In this document: in pieces, positions 8,991 to 16,556 of the stretch
Layout: every line of letters starts with the position of its first letter
Numbering within the stretch: the first letter of the stretch is position 1
Assembly: GCF_031760065.1 (NCBI RefSeq)
Contig: NZ_CP134500.1
Location: forward strand, 1,798,001 to 1,862,000
Direction: 5' to 3'
Source: Streptomyces durocortorensis
Lineage (GTDB): Bacteria > Actinomycetota > Actinomycetes > Streptomycetales > Streptomycetaceae
DNA: 64,000 nucleotides
The notes under the pieces: generated by a model
The model's database searches: none
What the model was told of the DNA's origin: nothing
Seen by the model: the letters and a program-made list of their open reading frames with translations, nothing else
Position numbers and translations under genes: made by a program

Positions 8991-9714
8991 GGGGCTGCGC
9001 CGGACCGGCATCCCGCCAGGGGCCCGCGCCCGCGAGTGCCACCACGGCCGCGCGGTGGTGGTCCGTCCACTCGGCCAGCCGGACGTCGTCCCGCCCGGCC
9101 TTGAACAACGCCTCCCGGCGGACCCACAACCGCAGCAGCGCCGGACCGGGGTCCGGCGCGGCGCGGGCGGCGTCCACCTCGGCCTCCGACAGCAGCCGCC
9201 GCAGTACGCTCACGGGCCCCGGCCGACGCGTCAGGGGCTCCACGTCGATACCGACCGGGCCGGGTCCGACCGCCGCCGCGGCCAGCCCGTCGGCGTGACT
9301 GAAGGCGGCGCCCAGCCCGGGGCGGTCCGGGAGATACGGCCGCCCATGCCCGTCCTGCCCGCAGCCGGGGCAGCGCTGGGCGGGCCCCACCTCCCGCGGC
9401 GGCAGCCCGGTGACCCGGGAGGCGCACAGCCGCAGCAGCAGTCGGGCCGCCACGACATCGTCGCGCCGGCCGGGCACCCGAATCCCCGCGAGCCGACGCC
9501 GCTCCCACGGGGCGAGCATGTCCTCGTCCAGCTCCGGGTGCGCCAGCACCTCGGCGGTGGCAGCCACCAGAGCGACGGCGGCCGTGGCCTTGTCGCAGTC
9601 GTGCTTCGCGTCGCACTTCTCGTACGGCGACGGGAGGTACGGGAGGTACGGGGGCGGCAGGCGCGACGGGAGGAGACGCGGCCGCGGGAGGAGCGGCGGC
9701 GGGAGACGGGTCAT
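8890..9714 (-). CDS. 4'-phosphopantetheinyl transferase
   Basis: A 274-residue Sfp-type enzyme that would load phosphopantetheine from CoA onto the neighbouring carrier protein. The key motifs are PVGIDVEPL (about 152-160, the Mg-binding Asp and Glu) and LWVRREALFKAG (about 196-207, the W/KE..K signature). The first 35 residues are Pro/Leu low complexity encoded by near-tandem GGAGGTACGG repeats. Its ATG overlaps the ACP stop by 4 nt, so translational coupling is likely. The last 45 residues, Pro/Ser/Arg-rich, are read from the antisense of kstR and look non-native; a late frameshift or lost stop is possible. Confidence 0.82.
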   Translation of the reverse strand: MTRLPPPLLPRPRLLPSRLPPPYLPYLPSPYEKCDAKHDCDKATAAVALVAATAEVLAHPELDEDMLAPWERRRLAGIRVPGRRDDVVAARLLLRLCASRVTGLPPREVGPAQRCPGCGQDGHGRPYLPDRPGLGAAFSHADGLAAAAVGPGPVGIDVEPLTRRPGPVSVLRRLLSEAEVDAARAAPDPGPALLRLWVRREALFKAGRDDVRLAEWTDHHRAAVVALAGAGPWRDAGPAQPLSPGPVPPSGRSGGRPSRCRSSPERSRPGPTAR

Positions 9715-9974
9715 CGGCCCGTACTCACCCGGTCGGCACCTCCGCGAGCGACGGAGCCCATGAAGCGTTCCCTGACACGGGCGAGGGTGCGGAAGTCGTC
9801 GATGGTGACCTCCTGCAGATCGATACCGCTGCCCGAGATCTCCTCCAGGAGATCGATGAACTCCAGGAAGTCCATCGAGTCGATGAGGCGGGCCTCCACG
9901 AGGTCCTCCTCGACGCCGATCGGGCCGTCAAGGCCGGGATTCTTCTCGTTGAGCCACGCTACGACACGTTCCAT
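9711..9974 (-). CDS. Free-standing acyl/aminoacyl carrier protein
   Basis: An 87-residue carrier protein. The phosphopantetheine attachment site is Ser33 in the LIDSMDFLEFI motif, preceded by the acidic loop GPIGVEEDLVEARL, and a helix LLEEISGSGIDL follows. It is acidic except for a basic 15-residue tail. It is followed by the PPTase gene with a 4-nt overlap and preceded by a broken amino acid:carrier-protein ligase gene. Carriers of this size beside such ligases are loaded with a single amino acid rather than fatty acyl groups, so aminoacyl-ACP is the likely native form; that is inference from context. Confidence 0.85.
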   Translation of the reverse strand: MERVVAWLNEKNPGLDGPIGVEEDLVEARLIDSMDFLEFIDLLEEISGSGIDLQEVTIDDFRTLARVRERFMGSVARGGADRVSTGR

Positions 9975-10025
9975 GGGGGGAGATCGCTCCTCTTGTTCTG
10001 TTCCGGCTGTCTGCCGGGGTGAAGG

Positions 10026-10850
10026 TCAGGAACCGGCGGCGCGGAGCCGCCCCAGGGCCTGCTCGGCGGAGCCGTGGGCGAGGGTCATCGCGTGCACCCA
10101 GCGCTCGACGCCGAAGGCGAGCAGGAGCTGTACGCGGGCCCATGGGAGCCGGCGCGGATGCCGAGCCGCTCGCCGAAGAAGTCGCGGTGCCGGTTGACGG
10201 AGGCGATGGCTGTGCCGTCGGGAGCGCTGTATTCCTACTTCACCGGGTCCAGCGCCATCAGACGGGCCCGCGATCCGCCGTTGTCAAGAACGGGTCGTCG
10301 GCCGCCGCCCGGGTCAGGGCCAGCCCCCGTCGCCCGGCCACTTCCTGGACGAACTCCCTTGCGCGCTCCTGGTGTTCGGCGGCACCGCCCTTGGTGCCGA
10401 GGTAGACCGCCTCCCGCATATGGAACCCCCGCAGCCGGCGCAGGCCGTCGTAGCGGGTCTCGCTGCGGAAGTAGCGGCCGACCGCCGAGAGCCGCAGCCC
10501 TTCCTCGCCGACGTCCTAGCCCTCCAGGGAGAGCAGCAGCCCGCAGCAGGTCGCGGACGGCAGCACATGGCCGGTCGGGTGCAGCGGGAGGTCCTACGGT
10601 GAGCCGCCGGAGGCCAGTTGGTCGAGCGCTTCCGCGCCGAACCGCCCGGCGGAGACCCCGAGATGGGGAAAGTTACGGAAGAAGTCCAGCCGCGCCAGTC
10701 CGTCGACGGACAGCAGGGGCGGCCCCACGGCCTCGGGGGCGGGGAGCCGCCCCGCAGCAGTGCGGTGCGGACCGGGTCCAGCGTGATCAGCCCGGCACCG
10801 GGACTCTTCAGCTCGATACCCGGCAGGGCCGTGATGCTGGATGTGTTCAT
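10026..10850 (-). pseudogene. Broken amino acid--[acyl-carrier-protein] ligase (class II aaRS-like)
   Basis: Reading from ATG 10850, the repaired sequence looks like an aa:CP ligase, a truncated seryl-tRNA-synthetase homologue. It has FFRNFPHLGV, then VLPSATCCGLLLSLEG, then class II motif 2 as GRYFRSETRYDGLRRLRGFH followed by MREAVYLGT, then AIASVNRHRDFFGERLGI, and motif 3 as SSCLAFGVERWVHAMTLAHG. The Cys, Glu and Cys positions fit the zinc ligands of the family. The frame is broken by three TAG codons (10594-10596, 10516-10518, 10235-10237) and three 1-nt losses near 10732 (in a C run), 10284 and 10121. Adding back one base at each restores the family pattern, so the gene is dead or the assembly is poor here. 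Confidence 0.75.
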
Positions 10851-11269
10851 GAAATCGCGTCCTTCTCGGTGTGGGTCGGCAAGCGGGACACCCACCGGAC
10901 GCACCGACCACATCGCCGTGGCGTCGGTGGTCCCGAACAGGGCCGTCACCGGCCGGAGCACAGGAAGGGAAACGGTTGACAGCCCGTCACGAACCCGACC
11001 GCACCCTTGGACATTAGGCCCGTCGCTCGCCTGTTGTCTAGACCAAAAATACCGAACGGCAGGTATCGGCTCCGTGACCGCCAGGTACATGACCGCTACC
11101 CATATCGCCATATTTACCGGGCACTTGACAGCCCATGCGGTCTGGACCAATCCTGCTGATCGACGTGGCCACGGCTCCTCCCGCCACGCCGCTGCCAACC
11201 GTCCCGCCGTCCGCGGCGACCCCGCTCCCCCGGGGTCGCCGCACGGCCGGCCGAGGACAAGGACCTGCC
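10851..11269. promoter_or_regulatory. 419-bp divergent region upstream of broken ligase and PhyH genes
   Basis: No gene is seen. The region is less GC-rich than its neighbours between about 11030 and 11160, with runs such as ACCAAAAATACC and CATATCGCCATATTTACC, consistent with divergent promoters. A perfect TTGACA occurs at 11125-11130 on the plus strand, but no good TAnnnT lies 17-18 bases after it. Confidence 0.4.
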
Positions 11270-11985
11270 ATGAACCTCATGACGACACCCGCCCCTCGCC
11301 GCCGGCCCCGCCCGCACCGCGCGGCGTCGGACATCCCGTACTTCAGCGCGGACGGCGAGACCCGCCTCGCGCAGACCGCCCTGCGGGAGCTCGACAAGTC
11401 GCATCCGGTGCGGGTGCCGTCCGAGGAGGACTTCACCCACTGGCAGACGTACGGTTACGTCATCGTCCGGGAAGCCGTACCGGCCTCGGTGGCACGTCAA
11501 CTGCTGCACTTCACCTGGGACTTCCCAGACCTCGATCCCGAGCGGCCGGAGACCTGGTACGAGGACCGGCCGCTGCGCTCCGAGCTGGGCCGGCAGCTGC
11601 AGCATCATCGCGCTCAACGACACCCGGCCGGAGACGGGCGGCTTCCAGTGCTGCCCGGAGCTGTTCCGGCAGTTCGACACCTTGAAGACCAGCCGGCCGA
11701 CGGATCGGGACCCCCTGCGCCCGGACATCGACCGGGGCGAACTCCCCTTCGTGCGACCGGATCTGAGCCCCGCCGACCTGCTCATCCGGAACGGTCTGCT
11801 GGCCCACGGAGTGGCGCGCAACCTCTCCGAGAACGGGGTAGGGGCCGTGCAGTACCTGTCGATGATGCCCGCGCTGGAGGAGCACGAGCGGCTGCGCGAG
11901 TCCCGGGTGGAGTCCATGCGCCATCTGCGCACCGAGGACATCGCACCCGCCGCACAGGGCGTCCAGGGCACGGATTCCGCCGCGC
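11270..11985 (+). pseudogene. Broken phytanoyl-CoA dioxygenase (PhyH) family gene
   Basis: The gene begins [19 protein letters not shown] and continues as a PhyH-type enzyme (SEEDFTHWQTYGYVIVREAVPASVARQLL) up to LRSELGRQL near 11600. There the frame changes: SIIALNDTRPETGGFQCCPELFRQF continues in another frame, then DLLIRNGLLAHGVARNLSENG (the distal His ligand and Arg) and AVQYLSMMPALEEHE. Compared with the family pattern, about 70 codons between these parts, including the HxD iron-binding motif, are missing. The C-terminus dissolves into the start of the next gene. An Fe(II)/2-oxoglutarate hydroxylase was present once and is now inactive. Confidence 0.75.
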
Positions 11986-12001
11986 AGAGCGGGGAGCCTT
12001 C

Positions 12002-12997
12002 GTGCGGCGCGTCTGGCTGGCCCTACCCACCAACCGGGCGTGCGCCGGGGCCATCGCGGCGGTCGGCGAGGAAGCGGCGTACGGTGCACGGCGGTTCGGC
12101 ATCGAGGTGCACCTCCTGGTCCTGGATCGCGCCCCCGCGTCGGCGCACGCCGAGCACCGGAAGGCGGTGGCCGCGCTGCCCCCGTCCCGCGTCTCCTACG
12201 GAGCCTGCGCTAACCGGGCGTTCCTCATCGCCCAGGCCCTCGGCTGTACGTCCGTCCACCGCCGGGACTCCGACAGCCGCTACCAGCGCCTCGACCAGGA
12301 CACGTACCGCGAGCTGGTCGGACTGTCGACACCCGAGGACTACCCGGAGATCTGGCGCGGACATCTGATCGACGCGTCCTTCCGGGGCGCCGGGGACACG
12401 GCGTTCGGTGGCGACCGCATCACTCTCACCACCATCAGCCCGATGCACGCGGGCATGTGCGACATCGGGCTCGGCCACGAGGTCTACGGCAAGGTCCCGC
12501 TGCCGCCCACCACCAACACCATCGGCAGCGAGTGCTTCCTGACCCATCTCGTCCACGACGCCCGGCTGCCCGGCGTCCAGCACAACCGGCACATCGCCAA
12601 CTTCCATACGGAGGAACGGCGTACGGACTCCGGGTTCCTCGCGTACCAGCTGCGCTTCGCGAAGTTCCTGCTGTCGATGACATACCTCAACGCCGTGTAC
12701 GCGAGGACGGCGGCGGCCGGTGACGCGCCGCTCGACGCCGAGAGGCGCATCCGGGCCCGTGTGGTCGCCGGTTTCGTCCGGGACAGCATCGGCCTCGACC
12801 GCGGCGGCCGCTACGCGACGGTCACGGACACGCTCGCCGACCGCCGCTCCCGGCTCCTGGACGAGGCCCGGGACGGCATGGCCGACTTCGCGCTCCTGAT
12901 GGACCACTGGGAGGCGCTGACCCGTGCGAGCGCCGCAGCGGGTCGGGGGGACGTCTCGCCGGTCACGGCCGGACACCCCCCGGCCGTGACCCGATGA
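12002..12997 (+). CDS. DUF6271-like protein, possibly internally deleted
   Basis: A 331-residue protein starting at GTG 12002, behind GGGGAG. It reads VRRVWLALPTNRACAGAIAAVGEEAAYGARRFGIEVHLLVLD, resembling a GT-A glycosyltransferase-like opening, then SYGACANRAFLIAQALGC, SVHRRDSDSRYQ (a DSD-type metal motif), and a longer C-terminal part with TIGSECFLTHLVHDARLPGVQHNRHIANFHTEERR. From memory of DUF6271 proteins, segments seem lost after VAALPPS and after DSDSRYQ, so activity is uncertain. It overlaps the condensation gene by 4 nt (ATGA). The upstream PhyH remnant runs into it. Confidence 0.65.
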   Translation: MRRVWLALPTNRACAGAIAAVGEEAAYGARRFGIEVHLLVLDRAPASAHAEHRKAVAALPPSRVSYGACANRAFLIAQALGCTSVHRRDSDSRYQRLDQDTYRELVGLSTPEDYPEIWRGHLIDASFRGAGDTAFGGDRITLTTISPMHAGMCDIGLGHEVYGKVPLPPTTNTIGSECFLTHLVHDARLPGVQHNRHIANFHTEERRTDSGFLAYQLRFAKFLLSMTYLNAVYARTAAAGDAPLDAERRIRARVVAGFVRDSIGLDRGGRYATVTDTLADRRSRLLDEARDGMADFALLMDHWEALTRASAAAGRGDVSPVTAGHPPAVTR

Positions 12998-14790
12998 ACT
13001 CCGCTGTCGGCAAGGACACCATGCACCGGAATCCCGCGCACACCCCGCGCACCCCGCATGCTCCCCGTACCTTCACCGTCGCCTATGCGGGCGGTGACGA
13101 GCGCCGCGGCCCCCTCACCATGGGCCAGGCCAACATGATCCGCTGCATCCTGCGGGATGATCCCGAGCACATCAACAACCACGATGTGTGGGCGATCCCC
13201 CCGGGCACCGGCCTGGACGCCGCGATCGACGCCCTGCGCACGCTGGCCCTGCGCCACGAAGGGCTGCGCACCACGTTTCCGCACGTGCCGGGGGCCACGC
13301 CCGTGGAGCAGGTGGTGGCGGGCGAGGGCACGTTCACGGTGACCGTCGTCGACCACACGGAGTTCCCCGAGGAGCCCGCCCGGTACGCCGAGACGGTGGC
13401 GCGGGCGGCCCGCGCCGGCCGCTTCGCGCTGGACCGGGAGTTTCCCCTGCGGATCACGGTGCTCACCCTCGGCGGCGTCCCCGTCCACGCTGCCCTGGCC
13501 TCCAGTCACGCGGTGACGGACGGCAGCGCGCTGGCTGTCCTGCGGGAGGAGTTCCTCGCCCTGCTGGCAGGCGAGGAACTGCCCGCGCCGGCCTCCTTCG
13601 CCCCGCTCGACCTGGCGGCCGAGGAGGCATCCCCCGCCGGGAAGCGGAAGTCTCAGGCGTCGCTGCGGTACTGGGAGCGGATCATCCGCACCGAGCCGCA
13701 GGAGATGTTCGCCGAGCCGCGTGCGGCGGGCGCGGACGGCCGGGCCCGGCAGCTCACCCTCCGGTCCCGGCGCGGCGCGCGGGCCCTCGCCGCAGCAGCG
13801 GGGCGCATCAGGAACCCGGAGGCCACGGTGCTGCTGGCGGCCTGGTGCGCGCTGGTGGCCCACCGGGCGGGCCAGGACTCCTGCGTCACCGCCGTCCCGA
13901 CCTCCAACCGGTTCCACCCCACGATCGCCCGCTCGGTGAACACCCTGTCCCAGGACGCGCTGCTCTGCCTGGACGTCAGGGTCCCGTCCTTCGACACGCT
14001 GGTCCGCAAGACCTGGGGCGCGGCGCTCAACGCCTACCGGCACAGCCAGTTCGACTCCGTACGCCTGTGGGAGATGATCGGCCGAGTCGCCGGTGAGCGC
14101 GGCAGCCACTTCGCGCGGGACGTGGTCTTCAACGACGTCAGCGTGCTTCCCGCCACGCTTCTCTCCGCCGCGCCGCAGAACAGCGGCGCGGCCGAACTGG
14201 ATCTGACCTGGGGCCCGTTGCAGGTGCTGCCGACGCGCATGCTGGCATTCACGTACGAGACGACGCCCCAGCTCCACATCTCCCTGTGGGCCGACCCCGC
14301 ACTGTTCACCCCGCAGGAGGCAGAGGGCTTCCTGACCGGCTTGGTGCGGCTGCTGGAGGCGGCCGCCGAGGGTGACGTACCCCTCGGCTCGCTCACCGGG
14401 GTGACGAGCGTCGGGCCTGCCGAGCGCGGTCCCGAATGGACGCGGGTGGACGGCTGTTGGGCCTCGCCGACCGCCGTACGGGACGCGCTGAGCGGGGCGG
14501 TGGGGGGCCTGCCCGTACACATCGAGGCGGACCGCCCCCGCGCGGGTTCGCCCCCGGGCCTCACGGCGTACATAGCGCGCGGCGGCGACACGGCCCTGAC
14601 ACCGGTCGGCGCCCACGAGGCACTGATGAACAAGCTCCCCGCCCACGGCGGTACGGGCGTCATCGCACCCCGCCGCTACGTGCTCGTCGAGCACCCGCCC
14701 GCCGAAGCGCACCGGAGCGACGCGTGGCGTCGGCAGCAGATCATCGAGGAAGGGACCGGCAGGAGCCGGCAGGTGCGACATGAGCGTTGA
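12994..14790 (+). CDS. Free-standing NRPS-type condensation domain protein
   Basis: A 598-residue single-domain condensation protein, longer than a typical 450-residue C domain because of an extra C-terminal region of about 130 residues. The N-lobe has LTMGQANMIRCIL and HEGLRTTF; the active-site motif reads S171-H-A-V-T-D-G, that is SHxxxDG instead of HHxxxDG, so the second, catalytic His is kept and the first is Ser. The C-lobe has VPTSNRFHPTIARSVNTLSQDALL, the bridge region. It would join an ACP-bound aminoacyl group to a second substrate. It is coupled by overlap to DUF6271 upstream and to the MFS gene downstream (11-nt overlap). Confidence 0.8.
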   Translation: MNSAVGKDTMHRNPAHTPRTPHAPRTFTVAYAGGDERRGPLTMGQANMIRCILRDDPEHINNHDVWAIPPGTGLDAAIDALRTLALRHEGLRTTFPHVPGATPVEQVVAGEGTFTVTVVDHTEFPEEPARYAETVARAARAGRFALDREFPLRITVLTLGGVPVHAALASSHAVTDGSALAVLREEFLALLAGEELPAPASFAPLDLAAEEASPAGKRKSQASLRYWERIIRTEPQEMFAEPRAAGADGRARQLTLRSRRGARALAAAAGRIRNPEATVLLAAWCALVAHRAGQDSCVTAVPTSNRFHPTIARSVNTLSQDALLCLDVRVPSFDTLVRKTWGAALNAYRHSQFDSVRLWEMIGRVAGERGSHFARDVVFNDVSVLPATLLSAAPQNSGAAELDLTWGPLQVLPTRMLAFTYETTPQLHISLWADPALFTPQEAEGFLTGLVRLLEAAAEGDVPLGSLTGVTSVGPAERGPEWTRVDGCWASPTAVRDALSGAVGGLPVHIEADRPRAGSPPGLTAYIARGGDTALTPVGAHEALMNKLPAHGGTGVIAPRRYVLVEHPPAEAHRSDAWRRQQIIEEGTGRSRQVRHER

Positions 14791-16057
14791 CGACACGACC
14801 CTCCAGCAGAAGCCCGAGCCGTTGCCCAGCCCCTGGCGGTCGGGCCGGTTCCAGCTGTTCTTCACGGCCCGCAGCGCGTCGCTGCTGGCCGACGGCATGC
14901 TGATGGTGTCCCTCACCACAGCCGTGCTGGGAGCGGGCCACGGGGCGAGCGGCGTCGGGTACGCGCTGGCCGCGTGGATGACCCCGATCGTCCTGCTGGT
15001 GCTGTTCGGCGGGGTGCTGGCCGACCGGTTCACCCCGCAGCTGATGATGATCTGCGCCGACCTGGTGCGGATGCTGGCCATGATCACGCTCGGCGCGCTG
15101 CTCTTCTTCTCGGACGGCGTTCCGCTGTGGCAGATCATGGCGCTGATGGCGCTCAGCGGGGCCGCGACGGCGATGTTCCAGCCTGGCATGGCGAGCATGG
15201 TCCCCCGGGTCGCCGAGGACATCCAGAAGGCCAACGCGCTGCTGCGGATCTCCGAGGCCCTGAGCACCCTGCTGGGCCCCGGCCTGGCGGGCATCCTGGT
15301 CGCGTACTGGCAGGTCTCGGGCTCGTACCTGGTCATCGCGGCGGCGTACGCGCTCAGCGCGGCGGTGCTGCTACCGCTGCGGAAGCTGCACACGGTCCGT
15401 GACGAGGGAGACGCACCGATGTGGCGCAGGCTCGCGACGGGCTGGCAGGAGTTCCGGTCCCGCCAGTGGCTGTGGGGCGTCATCTCGGTCTGGTCCGTGT
15501 ACGGCCTGTTGGTGTTCGGTCCCGCGCTGCCGCTGGGCGCGGCGCTGATGATCGAGCAGCACGGGGCGAGCGGGTACGGCTGGATCGCCTCGGCGGACGG
15601 CGCGGGCACGATCATCGGCGGCCTGATCGGTATGCGGGTCCGCCCGCGCCGTCCCCTGGTCGCGGGCGCCCTGGCGATGCTCTGCTTCGCGCTCAACCCC
15701 CTGGCCCCGGCCCTGGAATGGTCCTTCGCAGCCACGGCCGTGGCCCACGTCATCGCGGGTTACGGCTTCGCGTTCTGGGGCGTGATGTGGGCGACGAGCG
15801 TCCAGTCCCACATCCCGCTGACGGTCCTGAGCCGCGTCTCCGCGTACGACGTCGCCGGCTCCATCATGGTCATCCCGCTGGGCCGCGCCCTGGCGGGGCC
15901 GGCGGCCGACGCGTTCGGCGCGAACGAGGTGCTGATCTTCTCGTCGGTCATGTCGTTCGTCCTGCTGGCCGTCATGCTCGGCGTCCCCGCGATCCGCGCG
16001 CTGCGGCGGGCGCCGGAGGGCTTGCTCCGGAAGGCGGAGGGCGAACCGGCGGTCTGA
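14780..16057 (+). CDS. MFS transporter (DHA3/enterobactin-exporter type)
   Basis: A 425-residue membrane protein with about 12 transmembrane segments. The motif A loop between TM2 and TM3 reads GGVLADRFTPQ, and TM4-5 contains MVPRVAEDIQKANALLRISEAL, characteristic of the EntS/MFS_3 group of small-molecule exporters. Its start is inside the condensation gene (11-nt overlap), tying it to the carrier-protein cluster as probable exporter or self-resistance pump for the product. Confidence 0.87.
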   Translation: MSVDDTTLQQKPEPLPSPWRSGRFQLFFTARSASLLADGMLMVSLTTAVLGAGHGASGVGYALAAWMTPIVLLVLFGGVLADRFTPQLMMICADLVRMLAMITLGALLFFSDGVPLWQIMALMALSGAATAMFQPGMASMVPRVAEDIQKANALLRISEALSTLLGPGLAGILVAYWQVSGSYLVIAAAYALSAAVLLPLRKLHTVRDEGDAPMWRRLATGWQEFRSRQWLWGVISVWSVYGLLVFGPALPLGAALMIEQHGASGYGWIASADGAGTIIGGLIGMRVRPRRPLVAGALAMLCFALNPLAPALEWSFAATAVAHVIAGYGFAFWGVMWATSVQSHIPLTVLSRVSAYDVAGSIMVIPLGRALAGPAADAFGANEVLIFSSVMSFVLLAVMLGVPAIRALRRAPEGLLRKAEGEPAV

Positions 16058-16085
16058 CCCGTTCCACCGGGGTACGGCGTACCGG

Positions 16086-16280
16086 TCAGCCCCGCACGAC
16101 CGGTACGCCGTACTGCGGGATCCAGGCGTTCCGGGTGACGAGGACCAGCCGATGGGTCTGCGCCTGCGCGACGAGCAGCCGGTCGAAGGCGTCCTCGTGG
16201 ACCATCGGCGGCCGCCCGGCGCGCACCCCGTGCGCGGCGGTGACGGGAAACTGCACCAAGGGCAAGATCGCCGACGGGCG
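16086..16280 (-). pseudogene. C-terminal remnant of a PIN-domain (VapC-like) toxin
   Basis: About 60 codons read FPVTAAHGVRAGRPPMVHED, then AFDRLLVAQAQTHRLVLVTRNAWIPQYGVPVVRG and stop. This is the typical end of a VapC ribonuclease (DPFDRLLIAQA...LVTRD), with the third-acidic-residue region present. No start, no N-terminal Asp motif and no antitoxin gene are found upstream, so it is a truncated relic. Confidence 0.65.
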
Positions 16281-16306
16281 CCTCGTCTGGTCGTGACCAG
16301 ACGAGG
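16281..16306. terminator. 12-bp perfect hairpin
   Basis: CCTCGTCTGGTC and its exact complement, separated by only two bases, lie between the MFS/PIN remnant and the convergent ferredoxin gene. It probably terminates the ferredoxin transcript and may also act in the other direction. Confidence 0.65.
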
Positions 16307-16322
16307 AAGCTCCGGACGCCCC

Positions 16323-16556
16323 TCACTCCTCCGGCGGAAAAACCACCTCCCCCGACCCCGCCAGCGTCAGCGTGATCGCCTCCACCGGGCAGCCCTCCGC
16401 CGCCGCCAGGACCTGTTCGGCCGCGTCGCGGTCCTCGTCCCTCGGGTGGGACTGGCGGGCGGTGTCCAGGTGGAAGGCGTCCGGGGCGTGGTTGACGCAC
16501 ATGCCGGAGCCGATGCAGACGGACCGGTCCACCTCCACGTGCCAGCGGTCGCCCAT
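16323..16556 (-). CDS. [3Fe-4S] ferredoxin, P450 redox-partner type
   Basis: A 77-residue acidic ferredoxin. The cluster ligands are Cys14 and Cys20 (CIGSGMC, Cx5C) and Cys56 in EGCPVEAI; the central Cys that would bind a fourth iron is replaced, as in [3Fe-4S] ferredoxins that feed electrons to actinobacterial cytochromes P450. It begins the base after the aldehyde dehydrogenase stop codon, so the two are cotranscribed. CYP125 further along the window is a natural partner candidate; that pairing is inferred. Confidence 0.88.
   Translation of the reverse strand: MGDRWHVEVDRSVCIGSGMCVNHAPDAFHLDTARQSHPRDEDRDAAEQVLAAAEGCPVEAITLTLAGSGEVVFPPEE

Noticed and set aside
10026..10850. TAG recoding (such as pyrrolysine insertion) in the ligase gene
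   Set aside because: Three separate 1-nt frameshifts also break the gene, so decay or assembly error explains it better.
12811..15753. A 980-codon open frame on the minus strand
   Set aside because: It is antisense to the condensation and MFS genes, which have family motifs; no domain is seen in this frame.
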